Assembly: GCA_024688685.1 (NCBI GenBank)
Contig: JAILDX010000011.1
Coordinates: forward strand, 1-45,899
DNA: 45,899 nt
Source: Saccharofermentans sp.
GTDB taxonomy: Bacteria; Bacillota; Clostridia; Saccharofermentanales; Saccharofermentanaceae
Direction of reading: 5' to 3'
Part shown: one piece after another, positions 24,845 through 34,800 of the stretch
How positions within the stretch are numbered: position 1 is the first letter of the stretch
Layout: every line of letters begins with the position of its first letter
Notes under the pieces: model-generated
Databases searched by the model: none
What the model was told of the DNA's origin: nothing
Seen by the model: only the letters and a program-made list of their open reading frames with translations
Translations under genes and position numbers: made by a program

Positions 24845-26040
24845 GCAATCTGTTCTGGGTTAAAAATCTTCTGGGTGCGCCTCTTTCTGCTGAGTGTGCT
24901 GCGGCTCTCGATGACAACACGATCAACGCTATTCTCACCGAGGCGGCTGACCAGGGCGTGTTCTGCCTCGCTTATAATGCGCTGAAGCCTTATTTCTCTG
25001 ACGCGTGTCTCGCAAAATGGAAGCCGACATACTACTCGCTCAAGACACAGAATATCCTCAACGACCGATGCCACAAAAAACTGCACGGAATAATGACCTC
25101 CGCCGGCATCCCGTACGTCATTATCAAAGGAATGGCATCTGCTAAGTATTACCCTGTTCCTGAAGCGAGGATGATGGGCGACGTCGATTTCCTTGTTGCG
25201 CATGATCAGGTAACTGCAGCGGAAGATGCGCTCAAGGCCGCGGGGATGAGAAGGACTGAGACAGAAGAAAACGGTTTCCACGAATCGTTCTCTGACGGAA
25301 ATACGATACTGGAACTCCACTGGGCTCCGCCGGGCGTCCCGCCGGAAGGCGAGACCGGCGACAAAGTGCGGGAGTTTTTGAGCGACATCATCGACAAGGC
25401 TGTTATGTACGACGGCTATTTCGTGCCGTCAGATTTCCATCACTGCATTATATTGCTGCTCCATTCGGTAAGCCACATGACGACTGGCGGAATGGGCCTT
25501 CGTCATTTGTGCGATTGGGCAGTGTTTGCTGATTCGTTTTCATCCGATGCGTTCGTGTCGGAGTTTGAGAGTCCCCTTAAAAGTATAGGTATGTGGGAGT
25601 TTGCGAGGGTGCTGACCGCAGTCTCTGTTAAGTACCTGGGGACTGGTGAGCGTCCGTGGGCCGCGGGTGTTGACGGCGGGACCATCGACCTTCTGATGCA
25701 GGACATAATCGACGCGGGCAACTTTGGAGTTAAAGATGACCAGCGTCTCAACCAGGCCAAGCTGATGCGCGACGACACGAACCGCGAGATCGAAACCGCC
25801 GGCATGGGCAAGATCCTTTTTACTAATCTTACCGTCCGCGCCCGGAGGGCCATGCCCATTACGGCGAAGGTCCCCGTTTTGTTGCCGATCGGCTGGGCGT
25901 ACATCGGGCTGAGACACATCTTCCGTATCGTGACCGGCAGGAAAGAAAAGATAGATATTAAAAAGACAGTCCAGGGCGCGGAGAAACGCAGGGAGCTTTA
26001 TAATCGGCTGAGGTTGTTCGAATCTTCTGACGAATCTTAA
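24841..26040 (+). CDS. PF14907-type nucleotidyltransferase, intact paralog
   Basis: 399 residues. YVIIKGMASAKYYPVPEARM followed by MGDVDFLV holds the paired Asp residues expected of a nucleotidyltransferase active site, then ILELHWAPPG and LLLHSVSHM. The same segments and the GNFG motif near residue 285 occur in the broken gene at 4823-5993, so the two are paralogs; a C-terminal hydrophobic-basic stretch (VLLPIGWAYIGLRHIFRIV) is also shared. It overlaps the flippase gene by ATGA and closes the polysaccharide operon, suggesting a role in modifying the glycan or a carrier, but no member function is known to me. Confidence 0.8.
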   Translation: MSNLFWVKNLLGAPLSAECAAALDDNTINAILTEAADQGVFCLAYNALKPYFSDACLAKWKPTYYSLKTQNILNDRCHKKLHGIMTSAGIPYVIIKGMASAKYYPVPEARMMGDVDFLVAHDQVTAAEDALKAAGMRRTETEENGFHESFSDGNTILELHWAPPGVPPEGETGDKVREFLSDIIDKAVMYDGYFVPSDFHHCIILLLHSVSHMTTGGMGLRHLCDWAVFADSFSSDAFVSEFESPLKSIGMWEFARVLTAVSVKYLGTGERPWAAGVDGGTIDLLMQDIIDAGNFGVKDDQRLNQAKLMRDDTNREIETAGMGKILFTNLTVRARRAMPITAKVPVLLPIGWAYIGLRHIFRIVTGRKEKIDIKKTVQGAEKRRELYNRLRLFESSDES

Positions 26041-26050
26041 GGTTTGTTTA

Positions 26051-26096
26051 AGGTTACCCCTATATACTTGGGTCAAGATAAGCAAGGAGGTAACCT
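26051..26096 (+). promoter_or_regulatory. Leader hairpin overlapping the lipoprotein ribosome binding site
   Basis: AGGTTACC (26051-26058) pairs with GGTAACCT (26089-26096). The right arm begins inside the AGGAGG ribosome binding site (26085-26090) of the next gene, so the stem would hide part of it. The 30-base loop contains CTTGGGTCAAG, a smaller stem. It could be a translational switch or a dyad operator. Confidence 0.4.
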
Positions 26097-26099
26097 AAT

Positions 26100-27548
26100 A
26101 TGCATAATAAATTATTCCAAAAGATACTGTCAGCGGCCCTTGCGGCTTCGCTACTGTTGGCACTGGCATCGTGCGCGCAGGAAGAGGCAGCCGAGCAGAC
26201 GTCGGCGGCTGCTCAGACTGCCGGCGTAGTGGCAGACGACATAGAGATCAGTTCTGAGATTACGAGTTCGAACGACAGCGAGCACGCGATCGAAGTGAGC
26301 GGCGAAACCGCAGAATATTCCAACATCAAAGTAACAAAGACAGGCGATTCTGAGGCCGGTGATGAGGCGGACTTCTATGGTGACAATGCGGCCATTTTCG
26401 CGACGGATGGGGCAACGCTGACACTCACCGACATCGTGGCCGAAACCGACGGCCTGCACGCGAACGCAGTCTTCTCGTACGGCGAGGGCACGACCGTCAA
26501 CATCAGCGACTCCGTCATCACGACGAGCGGCAACTGCTCGGGCGGCCTCATGACGACGGGCGGCGGCACGATGAACGCCACCAACCTCAACATCCACACG
26601 ACCGGCAACTCGTCGGCGGCGATCAGGTCCGACCGCGGCGGCGGAACCGTCACAGTCACGGGCGGCACATACACGACAGACGGCAAGGGTTCACCGGTAA
26701 TTTACTCGACAGCGGATATAACCGTGGGCGACGCTGTTCTGACATCAACTTCGTCGCAGGGCGTGGTTGTGGAAGGCAAGAACTCCGTGACGCTCAACAA
26801 CGTGACGCTGGTGGCTGACAACAACTCCAAGAACAGCGACAAGTCCGAGTGGTACCAGGCGGTCATGATCTACCAGTCGATGTCCGGCGACGCAGCGGTC
26901 GGCGCAGCATCATTCACGATGAACGGCGGCTCGCTGACGAACGTGAATGGGGATGTTTTCTTCGTAAATAATACTGTGACATCTATAACTTTGGATAATG
27001 TTGAAATCGTTAATGAGGATGATTCCGGTGTGTTCCTGCGCGCAGCGGCTGCCGGCTGGGGCACTGAGGGTTCCAACGGTGGAAAGGTTAATCTGTACCT
27101 CAATTCGCAGACGCTGGTCGGAGATATAGTTGTCGACGAAGTGTCCGCGCTGAATATGTACCTGGCTTCGTCTTCAGTTTATAAGGGTGCTGTTAATGGC
27201 GATAACTCGGACGGTGCCGAGATCTACGTCGAAATCGAGTCGGGCTCGAAATGGGTTCTGACCGGCGATTCATACATCAGCTCGCTGTCTTGTGACGCGG
27301 AGTGTATTGAGCTTAACGGTTATAAGCTGTACGTTGACGGAGAACTGTATGTAGAGGGTTCAGTATCTGAGGGGGTTGCTGTTGAGATGATTACTTCATC
27401 ATCAGGTTCGCAGTCAGCCCCTGACGGAGAGCCCGGGGAACCGCCATCAGGCGATCCGCCTGCACGTCCCGACGGCGATAATGGAGAGCCGCCGTCAGGT
27501 GAGAGGCCCGAAGGCGACCCGCCCGCAAGGCCGGACGGTAATAACTGA
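26100..27548 (+). CDS. Beta-helix surface lipoprotein
   Basis: 482 residues. A lipoprotein signal (hydrophobic AALAASLLLALAS then C at about residue 22, lipobox LASC) is followed by an acidic linker and about 350 residues of repeated short strands (FATDGATLTLTD, NISDSVITTSG, VTVTGGTYTTDG, NNVTLVAD) typical of right-handed beta-helix adhesin or carbohydrate-binding proteins. The last ~45 residues are a Pro/Gly/Asp-rich repeat (GEPPSG, DPPARPDG twice) likely to act as a wall-spanning or flexible tail. AGGAGG ten bases before ATG gives the start. GC content is higher than in neighbours. It follows the polysaccharide operon by 60 bases. Ligand unknown. Confidence 0.82.
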   Translation: MHNKLFQKILSAALAASLLLALASCAQEEAAEQTSAAAQTAGVVADDIEISSEITSSNDSEHAIEVSGETAEYSNIKVTKTGDSEAGDEADFYGDNAAIFATDGATLTLTDIVAETDGLHANAVFSYGEGTTVNISDSVITTSGNCSGGLMTTGGGTMNATNLNIHTTGNSSAAIRSDRGGGTVTVTGGTYTTDGKGSPVIYSTADITVGDAVLTSTSSQGVVVEGKNSVTLNNVTLVADNNSKNSDKSEWYQAVMIYQSMSGDAAVGAASFTMNGGSLTNVNGDVFFVNNTVTSITLDNVEIVNEDDSGVFLRAAAAGWGTEGSNGGKVNLYLNSQTLVGDIVVDEVSALNMYLASSSVYKGAVNGDNSDGAEIYVEIESGSKWVLTGDSYISSLSCDAECIELNGYKLYVDGELYVEGSVSEGVAVEMITSSSGSQSAPDGEPGEPPSGDPPARPDGDNGEPPSGERPEGDPPARPDGNN

Positions 27549-27574
27549 TTATTGTCCTTTCATCCAGCTTAAAG

Positions 27575-27685
27575 TGCACCCACAACCTGCACCCACTATG
27601 GTGGGTGCAAAACAAGTAGAATCCAGAACAATTTACCAGAAAAAGGGCATATCTGCACCCACGGTGGGTGTAAGCGGTGGGTGCG
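27575..27685. repeat. Cluster of GCACCCAC / GTGGGTGC words
   Basis: TGCACCCAC and GTGGGTGCA form a perfect hairpin at 27588-27609 with loop TATG; further copies of GCACCCAC or GGTGGGTG occur at about 27575, 27655, 27663 and 27676. No U-tract follows the hairpin on the plus strand. Related words (GCACCCACC, GTGGGTT) reappear near 45411-45428. They lie between the lipoprotein stop and a clear terminator. Confidence 0.5.
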
Positions 27686-27698
27686 TTCGACATCAAAT

Positions 27699-27730
27699 AA
27701 CGGGAGCCTAAGTGCTCCCGTTAGTTTTTT
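27699..27730 (+). terminator. Rho-independent terminator after the lipoprotein gene
   Basis: Nine-base arms AACGGGAGC and GCTCCCGTT around loop CTAAGT, followed by AGTTTTTT. It ends the lipoprotein transcript and sits 20 bases before the stop of the convergent membrane gene; the A-rich left side could also serve that gene. Confidence 0.8.
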
Positions 27731-27750
27731 ACCACGTTGCCATCGGCAGC

Positions 27751-28185
27751 TTACTTTTTACTCTTAAGATAAAGAAACCTCACGCACCCAAACAGCCAGC
27801 CGGCGCCGGCGCCGCCGCAGAAGAACAGCTGCATCAGGAACTGCAGCATCCCGAAAGCCATTTCGCCGCGCGGAATGAGCGAGTACGGCACGGGGATCAC
27901 CATAAAAACAGCAATTATTGCAATTATATAAACCGTCGCGCCCAGCCACATGGCAAGGGCGCTTTCTTCTGCCACGAGCCACTTTGTTTTCCTGTTGATC
28001 AGTGCAAAAATAGCGAAGACCAGCGCGATTATTACAGCCCCCACGATTAACGCACCAATGAGCAAGACGGGCGCATTGAGCACGCCGATCAGCGCAAGAG
28101 TTGCTATCTCAAGTCCGTAGCTTGCGCCCAGTGCGATCAGCGCGAGGACGAGGGTGGCGATGGTTGTTTTTGTTAGTTTGTTCAT
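27751..28185 (-). CDS. Four-helix membrane protein
   Basis: 144 residues, mostly hydrophobic: helices at about residues 8-38, 40-62 (LLIGALIVGAVIIALVFAIF), 78-100 (WLGATVYIIAIIAVFMVIPV) and 110-138. Short basic loops (NRKTK) and a basic tail suggest a positive-inside topology. I recognise no family and no charged motif suggesting transport. It stands alone between the lipoprotein terminator and a repeat-rich intergenic region; no strong ribosome binding site is apparent before the ATG. Confidence 0.65.
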   Translation of the reverse strand: MNKLTKTTIATLVLALIALGASYGLEIATLALIGVLNAPVLLIGALIVGAVIIALVFAIFALINRKTKWLVAEESALAMWLGATVYIIAIIAVFMVIPVPYSLIPRGEMAFGMLQFLMQLFFCGGAGAGWLFGCVRFLYLKSKK

Positions 28186-28311
28186 AGTGGTATTGTACCA
28201 TTAATCCCTGATTTTAATGTTTGATTATTAAACTTGAAAAATGAGATATATCTCATGTAATAGAAGCAGGTGAGACAGGGAAAGGGGGTGCATTTTTGCT
28301 TGGGTGGCCGT

Positions 28312-28433
28312 GTCGCAAATAAAACGGGTTGTTGTGTTAGATTTTTTAACACAAAATCCTGGAAATTTGCGAGTCGCAAATTTTGGCTGATTTGTGCTAG
28401 TTTTTTTAACACAGATGGGGTATAAATTTGCGA
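28312..28433. repeat. Dispersed ~120-bp repeat, copy A
   Basis: Starts GTCGCAAAT, contains GTGTTAGATTTTTTAACAC (near-palindrome), the abutting dyad ATTTGCGA-GTCGCAAAT, a second TTTAACAC block, and ends ATTTGCGAC. The same order of blocks occurs at 45600-45717. Outer ends are inverted copies, so the whole can fold as two nested hairpins. No coding function is evident. The rest of the 410-bp gap 28186-28595 holds an inverted pair GTCCTAGA/TCTAGGAC (28466-28473, 28498-28505) and the promoter of the next gene. Confidence 0.65.
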
Positions 28434-28564
28434 CAAGCACCGCCGGCCGATCACGTGCCGGTTCCGTCCTAGATTATTTGATTTTTATCATTGAATTTCT
28501 AGGACAAAAGCCCTGAAATCTATGACGCAGATTATCAGCGCCGCCATCTCACCATAAAATACTG

Positions 28565-28588
28565 TATAATAGCAAATTGTAAAGGAGG
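28565..28588 (+). promoter_or_regulatory. -10 box and ribosome binding site of the first large secreted protein
   Basis: TATAAT at 28565-28570 and AAAGGAGGG at 28580-28588 precede the ATG at 28596. No good -35 is seen. The second large secreted protein has a similar arrangement (TATAAT 31803-31808, AAGGAGG 31826-31832). Confidence 0.6.
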
Positions 28589-28595
28589 GTTTTGT

Positions 28596-31500
28596 ATGCA
28601 TAGTAAAAGAATTAACAAAGCGCTTAGTACGCTGCTTGCGACGGTGATGACGTGCAGTGCGCTGATGGTGCCGAATGTGGCGCTTGCGGACGAGGAAGAG
28701 ACGGCCGTTATTGATGATGTCGAGATAGCTGATTTCGTAACGGGCGATGAGGAAAATGACGGGGACGCTGACGTGCCCGCAGATGACTCAGCAGATGACT
28801 CAGCAGATGACGCGCTCGAAAATGATGCGCCCGACGCCACAGCCGACGACGCCGACAGCGTGCCCGGCGCCGACGCGCCCGACTCATTCGATGCCCCGTC
28901 AACTGCAAACACAAACACGATAGAACTCAATACTGTCTATCCCTTCAGCGAAGGGGACGAGTTCTATTTTGTTCCGGATGAGCAGGCGTTCTACATTTTC
29001 GAGAGCGTCGGGATGGATGGGATTGTGATTGAGGATATCAAAAGCGGGGATCAGATGGAGGATCAGTCGTCGTTTTTGAATCCCAATTATGCGTTCTGGG
29101 GACACGAGCTTCCGATAGTTGATACGGATATGGAGCAGGGATATTACTATCTGGAGGAGGGCTATACGTACAAGATCACCGCTTATGATGACGTGGGCGT
29201 TGAGGATGAATTGAGATGTTTCGCGATGGTGAAGGAGGCTCATTATGCATATGTGAGCCACGAGGATAAGGAGTACAGCACATATCCGGGCGGTCAGGTG
29301 GAGCTGAGCCTGTCGGAGGTTTATTCTTCGATTCCGTATACGTCGGTTTCGTATGAGTGGGTTTGTATGAACGAGAGCTGGACTACGGAAGAGCCTTCGA
29401 CGACGGTGGATATTGATGCGGTCCTGCCGGGTGAGCACGACGAGTACGAGAGCCATACGGTGTATTGTCTGGTCCACATGATGATTGGGGATATGGAGGC
29501 AGATATGTATACGTATTTCGATATCGGTCTGTATCCGTCCGAACTCGAAAGCAAGGTCCACACGGGCATAGAAGATGACGAGCCGGAGATCTATTATGGA
29601 GAGGACTACTGGGTCGAGAATACTGTGTACGCAGAGTCAGACCTTGACGATTGTGACATCAGTTATCAGTGGTACGTGATGAGAGACGATGAGAAGGTTG
29701 AGATCGCCGGAGCTACGTCTGATGTATATAGCTTTAACGCCCCCGAAATCGAACCGGAAGTTGTATTGGATGAAGACGGTCCCCGTCCCACATTCCATTT
29801 GCGTGTTACCATCGGGTGCCTGATCACTTTCAAGCGCGGAAACGAGACTGTGACCCGTGACGAGTCGAGGGATATCCGTTATAGTATATTCGTTGGCAAT
29901 TTCGAGAATTATGTTGGCCTCAATTACGGCGATACATTCGAACAGGAAAACGACTTTGATGATAGATTTATGCTTCCTTCAGGATTCGCTATAAGGACCG
30001 AATGGATCGAGCGCAGTACAAAGGAATACGTGCCCGATGAAGACGAGACGGTGCTGGCTGCGAGCGGTGATCATATATCAATCAGCACTTCAGCACTCAC
30101 GCTTCAGCCGGGAGAGGAAGGACCGGTAAGCTATGTTGTGAGCAGACCGGTCTTTACTTATGGCGGCCGCGAGTATTATGAATACGATGGCGGTGATGTG
30201 GTTTATTGCATTTATTATGTGGATATGATGACTCCGTCCGGTCTTGCTCTGAATGAGACCAATTTCCCGGATGAGATTTTCCGTACGTATTTAAGTGATA
30301 GTTTTGATATTAACAAAAGCGGATATTTGAGTGAATCTGAGATAGAAGCTATAGATAGTATCGTTTGCGATGGAATGGGGATCAGCGACTTGACAGGTAT
30401 TAATTATCTGACCAATGTAGAATTTTTATATTGTAGCTGTAATAATATCGATTCTCTCGTTTTGACAGATCTGGATCAGCTGACGGAGTTGTACTTAAAT
30501 AATAATAATATGACATCTCTTGTTCTGGAAAACTGTGAGAATCTTGGATATTTGGCGATTGATAACAATGCTCTTGCAAGTATCAACTTAGATGGTGCGC
30601 CATATATTAAAAAAGCATACGAGAACGGACCGCATTATAGCGTTGTGGAAGGATTCAGTTTATACGGACGCATCGAGTATGATGATAATGGGAATGAGGA
30701 AAAATATTTTCCTTTTCTGGAAATAGATGACGCAACTGTCGTTGAGAATGCAACCCCGGCTGAGCTTATTGAACCTGCCGAGTTAAGCGGCAGAAGCCTT
30801 GCGCTTGAAGGGTATATCAAGCTGAGATTCTACCTGATACTTCCTGACTCATTTGTCGAAAATGAATCCGCGTATGTTACACTCAACGACACGGAATACA
30901 ACATCGCGGATGCTCTGTGTGCTGATGGCAGATATTTGTTTGAATATGATCTCGCAGCCGCGCAGATACAGGACAGAGTTGTGTTAAGGCTCTGGGCTGA
31001 TGACGAGACATTGATTACGCTTAAAGATAAGAATGGAAATATATCGATGGGGTGGTATCCTTTCTCTGTTGATAATTATAGAGGTCTTGTACAGTCTTCT
31101 ACGAGCATGGATGCTGAGAAAAAAAGACTGCTCATTGATATGCTCGATTACATGATGGAGTACGGCAAGTATGCTCAGGCGTATTTCGATTATAATGATG
31201 GGAACATAGATTACCATAGAGGCATTGCCAGTGAGATAGACAGCATCGATAAAGGAACGCTTAGCAGTTATATTGATTCTGTTTCCGGCGTTTCGGGTTC
31301 AGGGATCGAGTACAGATCGAGCTCGCTTGATCTTAAATCATGTACTTGTCTGAGCGTGTTCTTCAATCTGTCTGGAAAGTCGATAAACGATTTTACATAC
31401 TGGGTAGATGGACAGCGCGTGGATTTAGGTTCCTCCGGTTCTGACTACAGCGTCGGGATGGACGGCGACAGAGTCAGGCTGGTTATAGACAATATCAAGT

Positions 31501-31688
31501 CAGGCGAGATCGGCAGGCAGTATAATATTGTTGTTAAGAACTCGCAGGGGCAGGTTGTCGTTCAGCTGAATGTAAGTGCGCTTGGTTATGCTTACAAGGT
31601 CCTTGATAAGAGCAGCGACGATGAGCTCCGCAACCTGATGAAGGCGATGTACCTGTATTATTTGGCGGCGAAAGCTTATTTTGGTTAA
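28596..31688 (+). CDS. Large secreted protein with acidic linker, EF-hand/LRR and shared C-terminal modules
   Basis: 1030 residues. A signal peptide (basic start, TLLATVMTCSALMVPNVALA, cleavage before DEE) is followed by a very acidic Asp/Ala region with a 12-base tandem repeat (GCAGATGACTCA, from 28779). Next come beta-rich, Ig-like segments, then at about residues 553-590 NETNFPDEIFRTYL and the calcium-loop-like DINKSGYLSESEIE, leading into leucine-rich repeats (ISDLTGINYLTNVEFLYC, LTELYLNNNNMTSLVL). The C-terminal ~300 residues (RSLALEGYIKLRFYLILPD, YMMEYGKYAQAYFDY, YLYYLAAKAYFG) recur in the next gene. Probably a cell-surface or secreted binding protein; no sortase motif or dockerin is recognised. 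Confidence 0.8.
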   Translation: MHSKRINKALSTLLATVMTCSALMVPNVALADEEETAVIDDVEIADFVTGDEENDGDADVPADDSADDSADDALENDAPDATADDADSVPGADAPDSFDAPSTANTNTIELNTVYPFSEGDEFYFVPDEQAFYIFESVGMDGIVIEDIKSGDQMEDQSSFLNPNYAFWGHELPIVDTDMEQGYYYLEEGYTYKITAYDDVGVEDELRCFAMVKEAHYAYVSHEDKEYSTYPGGQVELSLSEVYSSIPYTSVSYEWVCMNESWTTEEPSTTVDIDAVLPGEHDEYESHTVYCLVHMMIGDMEADMYTYFDIGLYPSELESKVHTGIEDDEPEIYYGEDYWVENTVYAESDLDDCDISYQWYVMRDDEKVEIAGATSDVYSFNAPEIEPEVVLDEDGPRPTFHLRVTIGCLITFKRGNETVTRDESRDIRYSIFVGNFENYVGLNYGDTFEQENDFDDRFMLPSGFAIRTEWIERSTKEYVPDEDETVLAASGDHISISTSALTLQPGEEGPVSYVVSRPVFTYGGREYYEYDGGDVVYCIYYVDMMTPSGLALNETNFPDEIFRTYLSDSFDINKSGYLSESEIEAIDSIVCDGMGISDLTGINYLTNVEFLYCSCNNIDSLVLTDLDQLTELYLNNNNMTSLVLENCENLGYLAIDNNALASINLDGAPYIKKAYENGPHYSVVEGFSLYGRIEYDDNGNEEKYFPFLEIDDATVVENATPAELIEPAELSGRSLALEGYIKLRFYLILPDSFVENESAYVTLNDTEYNIADALCADGRYLFEYDLAAAQIQDRVVLRLWADDETLITLKDKNGNISMGWYPFSVDNYRGLVQSSTSMDAEKKRLLIDMLDYMMEYGKYAQAYFDYNDGNIDYHRGIASEIDSIDKGTLSSYIDSVSGVSGSGIEYRSSSLDLKSCTCLSVFFNLSGKSINDFTYWVDGQRVDLGSSGSDYSVGMDGDRVRLVIDNIKSGEIGRQYNIVVKNSQGQVVVQLNVSALGYAYKVLDKSSDDELRNLMKAMYLYYLAAKAYFG

Positions 31689-31709
31689 AGTGAGTTGAGT
31701 CGGTTGAGT

Positions 31710-31740
31710 CCCCGCGCGCACTGCGCGGGGATTATTAATG
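31710..31740 (+). terminator. Terminator after the first large secreted protein
   Basis: CCCCGCGC and GCGCGGGG (31710-31717, 31723-31730) around loop GCACT, followed by ATTATTAAT. The U-tract is interrupted. A very similar stem follows the second large protein gene, consistent with duplication of the whole unit. Confidence 0.65.
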
Positions 31741-31839
31741 GCTGGCATGATAGATTGGCAGACCAGCGGCGTTTAGCGGCCCCCATTCACTCATAAAAAG
31801 GGTATAATAACTTTGATATGAAAATAAGGAGGTTTTGGA

Positions 31840-34800
31840 ATGCATCGTAAAAGTATAAACAAAACTTTGAGTACGCTTCTTGCGGCTGCGATGACTTGCA
31901 GTGCGCTGATGGTGCCGAATGCTGCGCTCGCAGATGAGGCGGAAGCTGACGAGATCACCTCTGAAGAAACAGAAGCATCTGGAGCTGCTGAAGACACAGA
32001 AGCCACAGGAGTCACAGATGCCACAGATGCCACAGAAGAAGAGGAAATCTCAGTTAATCTGGTTTCTGATGACGAGCTTCCGGAAGATGGAACTATAGTA
32101 GTTGGAGGGACAGAAGTTCCGGATGAAGCGGCTGCCATAACGGAAACACCCGACACAACAGACGCAACAGAGGGCGCAACCGAAGCCCCCGTTAATGCGC
32201 CGGAGACATACGACCGGCTTCCTGCTATACAGGTAACATTAGGGAAAGTGGTAAACATAGAGCTTTCTGCTGATTCCGATCCGATGTTTGAGCTCGTAGT
32301 TCCGCAGACGGGCTTTTACATCATTGAGACTGTTGACGTCAATCTGGCAGGGACCACTGAGGAAGAGGTGGACTACATGGTAGAGCCTGTTTCGCATGAG
32401 CCCCGTTTCGAGGAAAGCGATTTTCATTATTACTACCTGGAGAAGGACAGCACGTTCTCATTCGTGCCATGGACACCATTTATGGAAGGCGCCTTCTGCG
32501 TGGATTATGCCGGTGACTGCTGCTATGCGATGTTTGATGAGGATGTTGTTGAAGTTATCGTCTCACCTGATGAGTTCATGAATCTCGGTATTAATGCGGT
32601 TGGCCCTTCAGGCTATGAAACGAGTTATAAGTGGGAAATACTTGGCGATATGGGTTACTATGAACTTTCTGAATACGGCATTAGCGACACAGATAGAGAG
32701 CTGTATGTAGAATCTGTAACTCGGCTCTTTGATTATGATCCCGAGACCGGCAATTTCTATTACATGTCGCCGGAAGGCGAGAGAGAGGGAATTGTCTATT
32801 ACAACGATAGATACGGCGGACCCACTGCCGAGATCATGTGCACGATGTTCTTTGAAGGAAACGGAGATGACCCGGTCGTTCTCCAGGGGACTGAATTTAT
32901 CGTGTTAAGAGCCAGCGACTTTGATAAGAGCGTTTCGGCAAGGGGACTTGCTTCCACATACAATATTAATGATCGACATAGTCAGCCTGAGACATGGAGC
33001 GGCGAAGATCAGAGGGTCATTCCCGTTACTATCGATACAACATATGATGATTCTGATACTAACGTTTATTATGATTGGTATGTGTACAGCTATTCGGGTC
33101 TGAGCGAGCTTGAGCCCGGGGCGGTAACGGTTTCGTCCACATCGCGTGAAGATTGTACTGACCGGGTGGAGTTCTGTTTCGATCTCGAAGAGCTTCCGCT
33201 CGGAAGATTTAACAAATATTGCTGCAAAGTGACATTCGAAGGATCGGACGAGAAGGCTACGCGCATGATTGATGTAGAGTTTAATACTACGACGTACACG
33301 CCTTATATCAATTGTGATGATCTGAAGTACCTTGACTTTTATGTCGGTGATAAAGATGCCATAAATTATAATTACTATGAGGGTATCGCCGGCCGTACGT
33401 ACAACATGGTTATTGATTATACAGATATTGAAATGTACGGATGGGATACTGATCTTAAAATCTACTTTATTGATGAAGGCGAATGGCGTGAATTACCTGA
33501 AACATCAGGTTCCACCACGAACTATGTAGATGAGAACGGCAAACTGACAATCTATGTGAACGACGGGTTCCCCGTAACTTATGATGATACGATCCCGGGA
33601 ATTGCAGGCGAATATGCAGTTTTCAAGTGTGTTGCGACAGCCACGGATGCGCTTGGAAATGAGTTCGGGAGTAAAGTGTCTCCAACTGTATTCGTCCGGT
33701 TTGCTGATGCGCCAAGTGCATATGCAGATCTGCCCGTGGAGCACGACCATGATCTGCAAAGCGATCTGTACTGTACAGCAGCTACCCCCGGATCACAGGT
33801 TACGCTCGAGACACTCCTTCTTAACTATCAGGATCTGCAGGGAAATATTACCTGCGAGTGGAGTTTTATGAATAACACCGGAATATTCGAAGATCTCGGG
33901 ACGCAGACTATGACTATCGGCAGCAGCGAGGCAAGTGACAAGTTCACGTATGTTTTCGATACCGCTCAGTATGATCCCACGGTGCTGTACGAATTTGGCC
34001 ACGGCCGTTATCTGGTCCAGTGCATGGTCAGGTTCCCCGATAGTTCCACTTCAAATCTGCTGTTCCGCATCGACGTTGACGGTGTTACCAACGCCCGCGT
34101 TCTGACGCGCAGCCTGGCGCTCGAGGGCTACATCGGCCTGAACTTCTACCTGGATCTGCCCGACGATTTCGTTAGTGATGAGGGTGCGTACATCCTCGTC
34201 GACGGCATCAGAAAGGATATCCCGCCGAAAGATACAGACCGCGACAGATACTGCGTTACCGCCGAACTGCCGGCTGCCATGATGCGCCACAATGTAGTCC
34301 TTAAGCTCATCACGGGAGACGGCGAAATGTATCCGCTCCTTGACACCGACAGAAACTACGTGCCCAACGGATACGTGTTCTCCGTCCAGGATTACATCGA
34401 CATCGCAAAAGCGAGACTGGATCCCCAGAAGGACGCGGCACTCCTTAACATGATCAAATACATGTCCGAGTACGGTATGTATGCGCAGCGATATTTCAAC
34501 ATCGACAAGGATAAGGTTAAGACAGATACATCTATTTTCTCCGAAATTGTTACTCTTGGTCCCGATGATCTTTCCGCGTATGCTCCTGTAATTAACCTTG
34601 ATGGCGGTTCAGGCATTGCGTTCGCTAACTCGACTCTCGATCTCGACTCCGCAACAACGTTGTCACACTACTTCACGCTCGACGCAGGAAAGAGTATTGA
34701 GGATTACGTTTTCTTCGTTGACGGAACGGAAGTAACACTTGATTCGACGGGCAAATACACACTGACATACGTCCCCGCAAAGGACAAGTACTGCCTGGCG

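Noticed and set aside
27712..28050. 112-codon plus-strand frame
   Set aside because: Antisense to the four-helix membrane protein; composition is His/Gln/Pro-rich nonsense and it begins in the terminator stem.
28182..28454. Minus-strand frame similar to one at 45458-45700
   Set aside because: The similarity is explained by the dispersed 120-bp repeat; the frames contain its palindromes and lack ribosome binding sites.
28535..28930. Ser/Ala-rich minus-strand frame opposite the first large secreted protein
   Set aside because: Mirror of the Asp/Ala low-complexity linker; the same type of mirror frame appears opposite the second large protein at 31791-32258.
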